From Zopfochytrium polystomum (Eukaryota > Chytridiomycota > Chytridiomycetes > Chytridiales > Chytridiaceae): a stretch of 64,000 nucleotides of DNA. Below, one piece after another: positions 51,509 to 62,094 of this stretch. The notes under the pieces are model-generated. The model did no database searches and was not told where the DNA came from. It was given only the letters and a program-made list of their open reading frames with translations. The DNA lies in assembly GCA_025765615.1 (NCBI GenBank), contig JAIVFJ010000148.1:99925-163924 (forward strand), read 5' to 3'. Position 1 is the first letter of the stretch. Every line of letters begins with the position of its first letter. A program made the translations under genes and the position numbers.

Positions 51509-52804
51509 TTAAATATCGCTCAACTCGCAGCACTTGTTCATCCTCACATGCCTCCTCAGCGCGTCCTTGCGCGAAAAAGTCTTCCCCGGGCACGCCGGGC
51601 ACGTCATCAGGTTGCTCTTGTCGTGCACGGTCCCGTGGCGGAGCAAGTCCTGCGCGCGGCAGAACGCCACCCCGCAGTCCTCACACCGGAACCCGCGCTC
51701 GCGCGCAGGGTTGTGCGTCTCGAGGTGCGCCTTGAGGTTGAAGAGCCGCGTAAAGGAGCGCGTACAGGTCGGCAGCGTGCAGGCGTAGCGGCGCTGGTTG
51801 GGGTGACGGCGGCGGGTCGAGCCAGCGCTGGAGGATGTGGGGGAGGAGGTGGAGGAGGAGGTGGAGGATGTGCTGTTGTGGCGAGCGGGTTTGCCGCCGC
51901 GGGAGCGGCGACCGCCGCTTGGACACGGGCTGCCGCCCTCGTGGTAGTCGCTGTCCATCTTGTCGTCGAAGTCGAGGTCCTCGTCGTCCTCGTCGTCGCC
52001 GTCTTCCTCGTCGTCGTACTCGGCGTCGCCTTCTTCAGAGAACGAACGCTTGACGCCTGCAGCGGCGGCCAGCCCCGCGAGGCTGGCGGCGGCAGCGTGG
52101 GCGGCAGCGAGAGACGCCTTGCGGGACTTGACGGCCGACGGCGGTGATAGGGTCTCGCCCTCGGGGGCGAGAGAGTCGACAGCAGCGACAATGGAGGACA
52201 GGCCAGAGTCGCTGCGTTGTGGGAACTGTTGGAACGAAAGAGGGTGGAACGTGACGGTGGGGGCGTAGGAGTGGAATCCTTCGTGGTGGGGGTCCGAATC
52301 GGACAAGGGGTAGGGCTGTCCGACGACGACGGCTTGCCACTCGGACGCCGCGACGGGCTCGCCGTCGGCGTTCAAGCTGCTGTCGTGGTGGTGGTGGTTG
52401 TGGCGCTGTGGGGAGCAGATCGAGGAAGGAGAAAGGTCCGCGTCGGCGGAAGGGGTGGAGGGCGACGACAGCGCAGGCAAAGGGTCGCAGAGGATCTCGG
52501 AGGCCTGGAGGAGCAGATCGATGCTCGACTGGGCCACCCCGCGAGTGGAGGCTTGCTTTGCCTTTGCAGCCGGGGTGGTGGCGCCGGCCACTACCTTTAT
52601 GCGGAGGGTCTCCGAGGGGAAGGCGGCATCGGCATAGGTGGCGCTGTCGGAGATGGTGGTGGCGAAGCCCTGGTGAAGGTGGGTGGCGTAGTAACCGTCC
52701 TGGCCTCGGCCAATGTTGTTGTGGTGAACGACAGCCATCGACGGTGACGCAGACCAGGCGTCAGAGGCTTCGGGAGAAGCGTGGTTGACAATGCGGATGC
52801 CCAT
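51509..52804 (-). CDS. C2H2 zinc-finger transcription factor, second copy
   Basis: Intronless, 431 residues from the ATG at 52804 (MGIRIVNHASPEAS). Ser/Pro/His-rich regions, an Ala-rich helix-like stretch, a long acidic run (DDEEDGDDEDDEDLDFDD), and a basic lead-in to three C-terminal fingers: YACTLPTCTRSFTRLFNLKAHLETH, FRCEDCGVAFCRAQDLLRHGTVH, MTCPACPGKTFSRKDALRRHVRMNKC. The second finger (RAQDL-RHG-H) and the odd third finger ending in Cys match the protein at 34664-36421; these look like paralogues of one fungal family. A longer frame upstream of 52804 has no ATG in good context. Nuclear regulator, targets unknown. Confidence 0.88.
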   Translation of the reverse strand: MGIRIVNHASPEASDAWSASPSMAVVHHNNIGRGQDGYYATHLHQGFATTISDSATYADAAFPSETLRIKVVAGATTPAAKAKQASTRGVAQSSIDLLLQASEILCDPLPALSSPSTPSADADLSPSSICSPQRHNHHHHDSSLNADGEPVAASEWQAVVVGQPYPLSDSDPHHEGFHSYAPTVTFHPLSFQQFPQRSDSGLSSIVAAVDSLAPEGETLSPPSAVKSRKASLAAAHAAAASLAGLAAAAGVKRSFSEEGDAEYDDEEDGDDEDDEDLDFDDKMDSDYHEGGSPCPSGGRRSRGGKPARHNSTSSTSSSTSSPTSSSAGSTRRRHPNQRRYACTLPTCTRSFTRLFNLKAHLETHNPARERGFRCEDCGVAFCRAQDLLRHGTVHDKSNLMTCPACPGKTFSRKDALRRHVRMNKCCELSDI

Positions 52805-54084
52805 TTTTGCTATTAGACGGGGAGGAAGGCAGGAAGGGAAGGAGGAGGTAGAGGGTCGGCTGGAGGGGGAAGGGACCACAATGTTTGTTAAGTACACTGA
52901 GTTGTTCGGAAGGAAAACAGTGAGGCGGCAAGGTATTTTTGGAGCGGTCGGGTGGGGTGGATGGGAAGTTTTGTTTGCCAGTTTTCCTGTTGCCCTCTTT
53001 TCCTCTGTTGGGAGGGGGTGTGTGGCGCGGGCTGAGTGGCGAGAGCAAACAAAGTGGGAAAACACAGGGAGAGAGACAAGCTGACAGACAGACAGACACG
53101 ACCGGCAACGAGAGAAGAAAAAAGAAAGAAGGAAGGAGGGAAGGGGAAAAAAAATAATAATAAAAGATGAGATAGCCTTGGTTCAGACAGGAGTGGTTCA
53201 GCAGAAGGCCCTTGTGGCCCGGCTGCATGCAGAACAGAGAGGTAAGCAGAGTGCGGCCAAGGAGACCAGCGCAGCGTATGACACAAAACGGCTGAGGCGT
53301 GACGCGGGACTGCACTATGCTCTCTTCTCTGTCCGAGGCGGGCGAGGCGGGCGAGGCGGGGGCAAGAGGGAAGGAGGCGAGGTCCCGTGGGTGGCAGGGT
53401 GGGAGTACGTGCGATCGTGTGCGTGCCACAAACGCCGGAGTGACGCAAGCGGTGGAAACCACGCCACTCGGGAGAAAGAAAACCAACGGGGCGGCGAACA
53501 AGCAACGGGAGGCAGAACGCCGGCTTTGCGTTCGCTCCATTGTACTCCACTGTCCAAACCCTGTGGCATTCATTCACTGCAGTGATCTAGCTACTGTGGT
53601 GGGAAGTGTGAAGGCGCCGGTTGACCAGAGAACGAACCTTGGGTGGTGTCGGTTTTGGAGGGTTGTCTTCTATTTTTTTTCTCCCCCTCTCCCATTCCAT
53701 TTTCTTTCTTTCTTTCTTTCGTCTTTCTTCTGTCTTTCCTCCTCCCACTGTCGGCATATTTCCCGCCCCACACAGACGGACAGGAAGAAAAAGATGGGGA
53801 AATGGAATAAAAAGAAAATTGCAGGGAAACGCTTCTTTTTTCCAAAAACGGGGCTTCCTTCCACATGGCCTGACATAAACTCCGTCCCTGTCAGCCCATA
53901 ATGATAACGCGCCTGTGCCACACCCCACGTGGGCCCACGTGATTCAGTACAAATAATTGAGTTCCAATCAGAGGGCAACCCAGTGCTTGCATTGGAGTTA
54001 CGTACGATTCCCATGAGGCTTTCCCCAACCTGACAGAGCGCCACAGATCAGGCACAGCTTCCCCTGCCTGAGCGGTTTCGTTTA
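52805..54084. other. Long intergenic region, no supported gene
   Basis: About 1.28 kb upstream of the C2H2 gene and downstream of IscU. It has C/T-rich stretches, (GGCGAG)n-like short repeats near 53335-53360 and many overlapping frames on both strands without motifs. It probably includes a long regulatory leader for the C2H2 gene. Confidence 0.5.
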
Positions 54085-55015
54085 TCAGTGGGCCGCCTCC
54101 TCCGCAAGCAACCCGGACGACGGCAGCTTCACCGCGTCCTTTCGTGTCGCGCGCTTCGCCTCCCAGTCCCTGACCGCACTCTTGATTGCGTCCTCGGCCA
54201 GCACTATATCAAACCCAAAGAAACATTAAGCAAAAAGAAGGTAAGTCAGACTTCTAAACAAGAACCATACTCCACCTCAAAAAAAAAAAATTAGAAAAGA
54301 AAAGAAATTCTCAACTCGAGCAATGCAGCTTAACGGGCGGCAGCGCCAACTCCTTCGCGATATCCGTGTTCTTGATCTTTGCCGCGTCCCACACTTTCAA
54401 TCCCTTGATCTTTTCGGTCGCGAGCGACGACGACGCGATGGCGGAGCCGCAGCCAAACGTTTTGAACTTGACTTCGCGGATCTCGCCCGTTGCGTCGTCG
54501 ACGAGGATTTGGAGCTATGTCGGTTTATTGTTGGGGAAAGGAGAGGGGGTTATGCGGGGGGGAAGTGAGGGAGACGGAGGGGTGCAAGTACGAACCTTCA
54601 TGACGTCGCCGCAAGCAGGCGCGCCGACGATGCCGGTGCCAACGTTCGGGTCGGCTTTGGGCATGGAGCCGACGTTTCGGGGATTTTCGTAGTGGTCGAT
54701 GACCTGGTTTTCAAGGTCGTTAGAAAGCGAGTGGCAGTTCACATTGAATCCGATTGGCGCAGACGAAACCTTTTCATGGTAGCCGCGCCTCTGGATGCTT
54801 GTCCTTGTCAGATCGACAGCAGCTCGGATGGGGGTCGTGGTGGAGGTGGCGGATCGAGGGAATGCGACGGGAAGGGAGAAGGAGCGAGAAGGTGTCGAGG
54901 AGTAGGATGGAATCAGCGTGGAAGGTGCGAGGGTAACGACGAATGGTGAGCGCCTCGCCGCAGTGGCTGCGGTGGAGGCGCCGGAGCGGGATGATGCGAT
55001 GGATGTGGCGGACAT
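54085..55015 (-). CDS. ISU1: Mitochondrial iron-sulfur cluster scaffold IscU/Isu1
   Basis: Exons 55015-54596, 54514-54316 and 54203-54085 join in phases 0 and 1 (donors GTTCGT and GTTGAG); 245 residues. The first about 85 residues are Ser/Thr/Arg/Ala-rich with few acidic residues, a mitochondrial presequence. The core is highly conserved: HYENPRNVGSM, VGAPACGDVMK, FKTFGCGSAIASSSLATE, NTDIAKELALPPVKLHC, then MLAEDAIKSAV. The three cluster-binding cysteines (about 135, 162, 205) are present, as is LPPVK, the motif bound by the Ssq1/HscA chaperone. It receives sulfur from Nfs1 and passes new 2Fe-2S clusters to carriers in the mitochondrial matrix. An essential core gene; no anomaly apart from a C-terminal extension of about 25 residues. 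Confidence 0.95.
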
Positions 55016-55059
55016 TTCAAATCGACAATGGAACCAACAATGAAAGAATCAGATGTGAT

Positions 55060-55092
55060 GACGTTTTTTTTTTTTTTTTTTTTTTTTTTTCT
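55060..55092. repeat. Poly-T tract
   Basis: An uninterrupted run of about 26 T between the IscU start and the 3' end of the poly-Q gene, only about 110 bp apart. Its length is unreliable in sequencing. Confidence 0.8.
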
Positions 55093-55127
55093 ATTGCCTT
55101 CACCAGTGTTCATTTTATTTACACAAC

Positions 55128-55802
55128 TCAGATCCCCGCATCCAGCATCCCCTGGTGCGACGGCGGCAGCGCCTGCGGACCTCTCCACGACGCGCTCGCT
55201 GGCGGCCTGTCCAGATCCGGCCGCTCGCCCGCGTAAAACCTCTTGATGACGCCCCTCAGGTCCCTCACACCCGCATAGTCCTTCCTGGCCCTGAGCGCAT
55301 CGTGCACCAGGCGCCACTGGTTGTCCGGCTCGCCCAGCGGGAACGGCCCGTTGGCGAGCTCGCTGGCGGAGAAGAAGCCGACGGGCCGCGTCTGCGGGAT
55401 GTGGAAGTGCGGCGGGTCAGGCCCGCCAAAGAGCCGGTTGTCGCTGGGGCGGGTGGCGTCGGGGGGCAGGCCAAGCGACGGACCCCAGGCGCAGCCAAAG
55501 GGCGGGGGCCGCTCCGAGACGACTTCTTCAAAGGGGTTGAGGAGGAAGGGCTGCGGGCCGCCGCCGTTTGGGCCCGCGAGGGATCCGCCGCGGGCGGGGA
55601 AGGCTGGAGCTGAGAGCCCGGCAGAGAAGGGGATGGCGCCGCCTCGGTTCTGCAGCTGCAGCTGTTGCTGCTGCTGCTGCTGCTGCTGGTAGAGCAGGTG
55701 CGGCGCCGACTGTAGCGACGCCGAAGCGGGCGGCGCGCCGCTGCCGCCGTAGTAGGACGATGCGGCGTAGACGGAGGCGAGGTTGGAGGTTGTGGAGGAC
55801 AT
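55128..55802 (-). CDS. Gln-rich protein of unknown family
   Basis: The frame opens to 55862 without ATG; the first ATG is at 55802 (MSSTTSNL), giving 224 residues. An acceptor-like TGCAG at about 55,832 could bring in an upstream exon. It has a Ser/Tyr/Ala-rich start, a run of nine Gln (YQQQQQQQQQLQLQ), and Pro/Gly-rich low-complexity middle. The better-conserved C-terminal part (DNQWRLVHDALRARKDYAGV, then RDLRGVIKRFYAGE) looks like a small helical domain. The tail PPSHQGMLDAGI ends at 55128. No family was recognised. It is divergently arranged with the sugar transporter. Confidence 0.65.
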   Translation of the reverse strand: MSSTTSNLASVYAASSYYGGSGAPPASASLQSAPHLLYQQQQQQQQQLQLQNRGGAIPFSAGLSAPAFPARGGSLAGPNGGGPQPFLLNPFEEVVSERPPPFGCAWGPSLGLPPDATRPSDNRLFGGPDPPHFHIPQTRPVGFFSASELANGPFPLGEPDNQWRLVHDALRARKDYAGVRDLRGVIKRFYAGERPDLDRPPASASWRGPQALPPSHQGMLDAGI

Positions 55803-56281
55803 GCTACTGCTGAAAGATGCTGATCCTACGTACTGCAAGGAAGGGTTGGATGGAAGCCTCACGGATCGGGCTGGATGGGTGAGTGGGCGGAGTGGAAAGA
55901 TGGGATCGAATTGGTTAGATCAGTTGATCAAGGGGCCGGTCGACGCAACCTCTACTCTCTCTCTCCCTCTCCCTTGCCTTCTTCTCCCTGTTTTCACGAA
56001 TATTTATTTCCCACCAATGCGCCGGGCCAAAAAACGCTCCCCGCCGCGCCGACGCCGCTCTCTCTCTCTCTCTGCCACTTAAATACCTCCTGCGGCACCA
56101 ACGCCGCCAGTCCCGCCCGAGCCTGCCAGTTGCGAGCCCCGCACAAAGACCGCGTCGGCGCCGGCGTTCGCCACGGTGAGGACGTCTATTCCCGCTACCC
56201 GGTCCATTATTATTATTGGATGAGGACTCTGTCTCGAAATTCTCTCCACAAGAAGAATTGCCAACAACAGAGAGAGAGAGA

Positions 56282-56312
<31 letters not shown>

Positions 56313-56385
56313 CACACAGACAGACAGACTGCGACACTGACTGAAACTGACCGAGGCGGAGCAACAGAGGCAGTGATTCTCAAAC
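55803..56385. promoter_or_regulatory. Divergent intergenic region with (CT)n and (GA)n tracts
   Basis: 580 bp between the oppositely directed poly-Q and sugar-transporter genes. CT-rich tracts lie at 55953-55975 and 56057-56073, and a (GA)n tract at 56270-56310 about 75-115 bp before the transporter ATG. Such tracts may be promoter elements; no specific site was recognised. Confidence 0.45.
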
Positions 56386-58559
56386 ATGTCGAGCGGGCCC
56401 AGCGGCAGCGGAGGCGGCCTGTGGGCGTGCGTGGCGGTCGCGACGCTCACGGCCTTCCAGTTCGGCTACCACTCGGGCGTCATCAACCAGCCGCGCGACG
56501 CCATGGTGCGTTTTTTTCCGTTGACTCGTGGTGGTTGGGTTGTGTGATGGATGGCTGGCTGCCTGGTCTCGCCGTCTGTCCGTCGCCCCACTTCCGACGC
56601 TCCAGTTCACAACGATCTGGCTGTGGCGGTGCAAAGACTCATCATCACCCTTCCCTTCACACGCCCCCTGATGGCTCGTTTCGCGCCTTTCCCACCAAAC
56701 CCAGACAAAGTGCGACCACGAAGAGTCCCTGGCCTCAAGAACCCGCGACGCAAACTGCATCCCCATGGACGACTGGCAGGTAGATATACATCACGCGACG
56801 GGTAGCCACGTCTGTACCCAATCTAAACCACACTTTGCTCCTTCAAAGTGGGGCACCTTCGTCTCTATCTTCCTCGTCGGCGGCGTCATCGGCGCGCTCC
56901 CCGCAGGCACCCTAGCCACAACCTACGGCCGCCGCCGCCTCCTGCTACTCATCAACGTTCCCTTCCTCCTCGCGGCCCTCCTCCTCGCCCTCGCCACCAC
57001 CGCGTCGCAGCTCTACGCCGCGCGCCTCATCGCCGGCATCGCCGCCGGCGCGGGCACCGTCGTGCTGCCGCTGTACCTGGCCGAGATCGCACCCGTCGCG
57101 CTGCGCGGATCCATCGGATCGCTGAACCAGCTCATGATTGTCATTGGCATTCTCGTCGCGCAGGTCGTGGGCCTGCCGCTGGCCACGAGGGAGGGCTGGA
57201 GGACGCTGATGGCGCTGGCGGGCCTGCCCGCCGCCGTGCAGGTCGTGCTGCTGTTTGGATGCGTCGAGACGCCCAGGTATGTGTGTTGCAGTTTTTGGGG
57301 TTTGTCGGCTGAAGGAGAGGAAGTCTGTGGAGATGGAGAGAATCTTGAAGGAGAGAAAGGAGGGACGAAAGATTACGCGTGGATGATGGTGTGTGTTTGT
57401 GAGTTTGAGTGAGTGAGGGCATTGTCCTGTCAGCCGATCCAACACATATATTTGTTCTCACAAAACAACTTCTCTCAGCTGGCTCGCGTCGCACGGCCTT
57501 CTCCACGACGCCCGCAAGTCCCTCGCGTTTCTCCGTGGCGGTGACCGCGGCAACCTTGCCAGCGACGGCCAAGGTGACGAGGGCACCTCCAGCAACCCTA
57601 TCGACCGCGAGCTGGACGACATCTTCTCCGCCGCCGGCGTCAGCTCCGCCTCGACCACAACTGACGGTGCGACGTCATCGACTACCCTTCTCCTGCCGGC
57701 CGCGTCGCCGCAGCCCAAGGTGACGGTGGCGAACCTGTTTTCGGTCCGCGCGCTGCGGCGGCCGCTCCTCGCTGCATTTGGCCTTCAAGTTGCACAGCAG
57801 TTCAGCGGTATCAACGCAGCGATTTACTACTCGAGTAAGAAAAGTTTTTGGTTGCTCTCTCTAGCACGGTTTGTGCTGACAAACAAACACGCCCGTTCCA
57901 ATCCTCTGCCAAAGCCACGATCTTCCAACAATCCTACGACCCCACCACCGCCATCCGCCTGACCCTCCTCGTCTCCGTCACCAACCTCCTCACAACCCTC
58001 CTCTCCTCGTCCCTTATCGAGCGCGCCGGCCGCCGCACTCTCCTCCTCACCGCGACCCTCGGCATGTCGCTCTCCGCCGCTCTTGTCGCCGGCGCCGTCC
58101 GCGCCCCGTCGTCCCCGACCGAAGCCGTCGTCGTCGGCCTGATGGCCTTCGTCGGCTTTTTCGGCGTCGGCCTCGGCAGCATCCCGTGGCTGATCCTGCC
58201 GGAGCTGGTCCCGGGCTACGCGGTCGGGCCGGCCGCGTCCGTGTGCACGAGCGTGAATTGGAGCGCGAGCTTTGCGCTGGCGTTTGTGCTGCCAAAGGCG
58301 ATTGGAGCCCGTGAGTCTTACACGCGTATTTTTTTTTCTTTCTCCCAGGAGAGAGGGAAGAGTGATTTTCCCTTTTTCTCACGCTCACGTCCATTCCCCA
58401 CGCTTCCTCCCCACTCCGGCAATCTTGAAAGTCGGCTACGACATCTTCTTCGTTTTTAGCGCGCTGCTCGTCGGCTTTGCACTCTTCACTTACCGGTACG
58501 TTCCCGAGACCAAAGGACTCACGCCGGAGGAGGTTGCGGTGCGGAACGGGTTTGTGTGA
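56386..58559 (+). CDS. MFS sugar transporter (GLUT-like, sugar porter family)
   Basis: Exons 56386-56505, 56705-56779, 56849-57276, 57479-57834, 57915-58310 and 58432-58559, all in phase; 435 residues. Sugar-porter landmarks are present: TM1 FQFGYHSGVINQP (as in animal GLUTs), GRRRLLLL after TM2, the LYLAEIAPVALRG signature, VETPRSWL in place of PESPRWL, QQFSGINAAIYYS in TM7, ERAGRRTLLL after TM8, and VPETKGLTPEEV at the C-terminus. Family knowledge: plasma-membrane facilitators or proton symporters for hexoses. It is shorter than usual (about 500); loops, and perhaps part of the central loop, are reduced. The acceptor of exon 3 (CAAAG) is weak. It is followed only 50 bp later by the 2OG oxygenase gene on the same strand. 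Confidence 0.92.
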
Positions 58560-58610
58560 ACCAAACCAGAGTGAGGATGGAGGAGGAGAAAGGCGGCGAT
58601 TTTGTTCCGG

Positions 58611-59063
58611 ATGAAGGAGTTGCAAGAAGATCTTTCCCAGTTTATAAGTCTCGCGGGCGAGACGGAGCTGCAGCTGGCCGTTTACAAAGGCGACGGGGGT
58701 CGTTACGAGGTGAGGTTTTTATCACAACAGGGGGATAACGGCAGGGTTCCTCTCCCCGGCCCCCTCACACGACGCGATCGACTCAACTTTTTCTTCTTCG
58801 CCCCGACTCAGCGCCACCGCGACGCCTTTCCGACGGACGATCCAAACGACCAGGAGCAGCGGCGCGTGACGGCTGTATTGTACCTGACGGACCACCACGC
58901 GAAGGGAAGCGGGGGCGACATCAAGCTGTTCCGGCCGCTGGGCTCCCAGTCCGTCGTCGAGACGCGGCAGGGTCGACTGCTGCTGTTTCTCAGCGGCGTC
59001 GTGGACCACGAAGTTCTTCCCGTGTCTGCGGATCGGGCGGCCATCTCGGCGTGGATGCGCTGA
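58611..59063 (+). CDS. 2OG-Fe(II) oxygenase (prolyl-4-hydroxylase-like) catalytic core, short
   Basis: Exons 58611-58709 and 58812-59063 (intron GTGAGG...TCAG, phase 0); 116 residues. The text follows P4H-type domains: LAVYKGDGGRYE joined to RHRDAFPTDD (the H-x-D iron ligands), VTAVLYLTDHH, GGDIKLFRPL, LLLFLSGVVDHEVLPV (distal His) and an Arg soon after (SADRAAISAW) that would bind 2-oxoglutarate. All iron ligands are present. But the domain normally has an N-terminal section of 60-100 more residues, absent here. Either an upstream exon is missed in the 50 bp after the transporter (unlikely) or this is a truncated, possibly non-functional copy. Confidence 0.72.
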   Translation: MKELQEDLSQFISLAGETELQLAVYKGDGGRYEVRFLSQQGDNGRVPLPGPLTRRDRLNFFFFAPTQRHRDAFPTDDPNDQEQRRVTAVLYLTDHHAKGSGGDIKLFRPLGSQSVVETRQGRLLLFLSGVVDHEVLPVSADRAAISAWMR

Positions 59064-59087
59064 GAGCAGAAGCTCGTGACGAATTTT

Positions 59088-59092
<5 letters not shown>

Positions 59093-59128
<36 letters not shown>

Positions 59129-59129
59129 C
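59093..59129. repeat. Poly-T tract
   Basis: T runs broken by single C, about 35 bp, just 3' of the oxygenase gene. Confidence 0.8.
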
Positions 59130-59377
59130 TCATTCCCTCCCCTCCTTCCATCCGTTTTATCATCCTCCCGCGCTCATCTTGTCGGGCGCTTCTGTCTTTG
59201 CCGCTTCTTTCTCGTTTTCTCTCTGTTGCTTTGTGAACGACCGCGCCGGCCCGGCCTAATTTGACAAAGCCACAAGCAACCAGCCTGGCCTGGCTGAGAC
59301 GAGGCCGGACGCGGGACCACGCTTTGGGCACAGACCCGCGCGGTTGCAAGTGTGCTCGTGTAGCGAGTGCGTGCGGC

Positions 59378-59378
<1 letters not shown>

Positions 59379-59412
<34 letters not shown>
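59379..59412. repeat. (GT)n microsatellite
   Basis: About 16 GT units, 65 bp before the PP2C start codon, in its leader or promoter. Confidence 0.9.
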
Positions 59413-59475
59413 AGTGAGTGTGAGGTGAGTGTGATCAGAGAGAGAGACAGGCCCGCACCTCCCAACAAACAACAA

Positions 59476-61508
59476 ATGGCTGTGTCCGGCGCTGGGTCGG
59501 GACGTTGTACTCTTGCCCTTATCGCCGCCGCCGCCGCCGCCTCCTCCGCCCCACCCGCCCGCGCCTCCTTCTGGGCTGCGTCACCCAGCCCAGCAATCCC
59601 AGCAGCCCACACTTCCGCCGCCGCGGCTGCCTTGGTCGCTCCCCGCCGGGCTATCGCAAGCAGGGCCAGCCGCGGGGCGCTCGCGCACTCGATCTTTTTC
59701 TCCGCTCCTCCGCTCCGCAGACCCCGAAGACCGAACCCAGTCCTCGCCGACCGCTCCGTCTCCCTCGCTCCGACCGCCGCCGCCCCCATGTCGACGGGCA
59801 GACGAAGCCACCACCTGGGCTTGTCCCCAATCGACGTCAACAGGCTTCTCCGCGAGAACCAAACCGTCACGCTGCCGAGGGCGGACGCCGCGGCCATGGA
59901 GCAGTCCTTGCGGGATGGTTCTCGCTCACGATTCGCCGCAGCTGGGTTGAAAAAGGTCCTTCTGGAAGGTCTCGCGGTTCGGTACGACACGAATGAGCTC
60001 AGCAGCAACGATCCGATCGAAGATCGTCACTGTGAAGTGCTCACCCAGCACGGGTTTTTGTTCGGGTTCGTTGATTCGAGGAGTGCAGCCCGAATTCTTG
60101 TTTTCGTGCTGACGAGAAACTGCCTTCATGCCAACTTAGCGTCTTTGACGGCCACGGAGGCTCCGAGTGCGCCGAAGTAGTCTCAACTCTCCTTCCCTCT
60201 TACATCACGCTCGAGCTCGATTCCCTTCCACCACCACCATCGACAACCGACCAACCACTGGAATCGTCCGACGCCCACCAAGCCCGTGTAACGGCAGTCC
60301 ACTCGGCCATCCACTCCGCCTTCACGCGGCTCGACGACGACATCACCAACCTTGCTCTGGACATGTCTATCTGGGGTGCCGCGGACGGGTCGACGGCGCA
60401 GTCGACGAACCTCGTTCCGCACATTCGCGCGGCGCTGGCGGGATCGTGCGCGCTCGTTGCGTACTTGGAGGGACACGATCTTCACGTCGCCTGCGTCGGC
60501 GATTCGAGGGCAGTTGTCGGCAGAACAAGGAAATCGGCGGGCGGAGGTGTGGAGGCGATTGCGTTGACTGAAGATCAGACTGGAAGGAATCCAAAGGAGT
60601 TGCAGAGAATGAAGGAGGATCATCCTGGGGAGGAGTCTACTGTTATCATGAATGGACGTGTCCTTGGGAGGCTGATGCCCACCCGCGCTTTTGGTTCGTC
60701 ACGTTTCGTTCAGTCGATTTGAAAAATGTCAGGGCGTGAAAGCTTTTGGCTCACCAAACTCTCTTCACAGGGGACACCATGTACAAATGGCCCGCGCACG
60801 TGCAAAAAGCGATCATGCGGAACCCAAAACTTGCCCAAAGCATTCCTAACCCCACCATACGTCAACGCCCGCCCCGTCATTACTCACCGCCGCATCGACC
60901 CCTCCCACGACCGCTTCCTCGTGCTCGCCACGGACGGCCTCTTTGACGAGCTCGACTCTTCGTCCGTCGTCGACGTCGTCGACAAATTCATGACCGCCCG
61001 CGGGCTGCTCACCCCACCACCAACACCATCACCATCACCGCCCGCAAGCGACTGGAATCTCTCCGACGCCTGCGCGGCGACCAGCCTCGTCCGCAACGCG
61101 CTCGGCGGGCAACCGATCCTGGACGCGCCCAGCGGCCGCGTGGTCAGCGCCACGGCGCGCGACCTGAGCCCCGAGGAGCGGCTGGCGCGGGTCCTCGCGA
61201 TCCCGCCACCGCACTCGCGCAGCTTCCGGGACGACGTGACCGTCACAGTCGTGTTTTTTGACGCGCCGAAGACGGAGGAGGAGCGGCGCGAGCTGGCGGC
61301 GCAGCTGGGCGGCAGCGGGTTGATTGTGGCACCGGAGGCTGGGCTGGAAGGGGTCGCGAGGGGCACAGTGAGGGTGGCGGATGCGGGGTTGGCGGCGAGG
61401 AAGAGGGAGCCGAGGTTGGAGGCGCTGGTGAAGGTGCTGACTCGCGGGACGGCCGCGGAGGGCGCTGTTGGTGGCGGAGCAGGAGGAACTTTGAAGTCGA
61501 GGCTGTGA
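59476..61508 (+). CDS. PP2C phosphatase of the pyruvate dehydrogenase phosphatase (PDP/Ptc5) type, one frameshift
   Basis: Exons 59476-60065, 60140-60693 and 60771-61508. The N-terminus is Ala/Arg/Ser-rich without acidic residues, a mitochondrial presequence. PP2C motifs in order: IEDRHCEV (metal Asp), FGVFDGHGG, ACVGDSRAVVGR, LTEDQTGRNPKELQRM then EDHPGEE (characteristic of PDPs), RAFGDTMYKW, FLVLATDGLFDEL (metal Asp) and FRDDVTVTVVFF. Family knowledge: PDPs dephosphorylate the E1 alpha subunit of pyruvate dehydrogenase in mitochondria. One extra base near 60,830 (AACCCAAAACTTGCCC) shifts the frame between IMRNPK and LPKAFLTPPY. All motifs on both sides are intact, so an assembly insertion is likely. 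About 627 residues if read through. Confidence 0.88.
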
Positions 61509-62094
61509 TTGATGGGGGGCTGTTCAGTTTGGGCACGTCTTTTTCCGGTTGTTTCCTTGCTTTATCCCCCGTTTTCTTTTTCCTTTTCAGTGGTTAAAAA
61601 CCTTTAATTGTGCGCAGAACGGCTGTTAGCGTCATCGCCTAAAGTGCACTGCGAAAGACAGATGGTCAACGGGGGGTATAACAGGTCAGCCTGTCGTTTG
61701 CCGATGGGTTTCGTGTGGGAGCGGCGCAGGACGCAGATTCCAACGATCATCGATTGCGCAGGAGAAACGCCCACCTTCCCTTTGATGGTTGTCGAGGAGC
61801 TCCTTAGCTCAATGTTAGCATGCGACTCCAGATCGAAAGGTCGCATGTCTCACTGTCCACGCCGCCCTCGCCAGTTCTGGGCGTTCGCGAGAAGTTTCCG
61901 CAACACCTGCTCTCCAGCCACCCTCCTTCCACTCCGTTTTCTGACGAACGATCTTTTTTGGAACCTGGCTACTGCCTTTCGCTGCCCGCCCTAAAAGTTC
62001 GCAGTCAGGTTGACGCGCGCGCCGAAATTTCAGAAAAGGCATTACATCTCTCCTGGGGCGGGCTCTGCCCGGCATCATATTTATTTAACTCTAC
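61509..62094. other. Intergenic, contains a tRNA-like remnant
   Basis: No protein gene supported. See the separate tRNA-like entry at 61798-61862. Confidence 0.5.
61798..61862 (+). pseudogene. tRNA-like remnant
   Basis: GCTCCTTAGCTCAATGTTAG looks like the 5' half of a tRNA (D arm), followed by GCGACTCCAGATCG, an anticodon-arm-like segment with CCA (Trp). The T arm and the 3' acceptor strand are not recognisable (no TTCGA loop) and the anticodon stem has a mismatch. Probably a decayed tRNA or tRNA-derived repeat. Confidence 0.35.

Noticed and set aside
53178..53901. Overlapping + frames upstream of the second C2H2 gene
   Set aside because: Low-complexity Gly/Arg or Phe/Ser text, no motif; judged non-coding leader.
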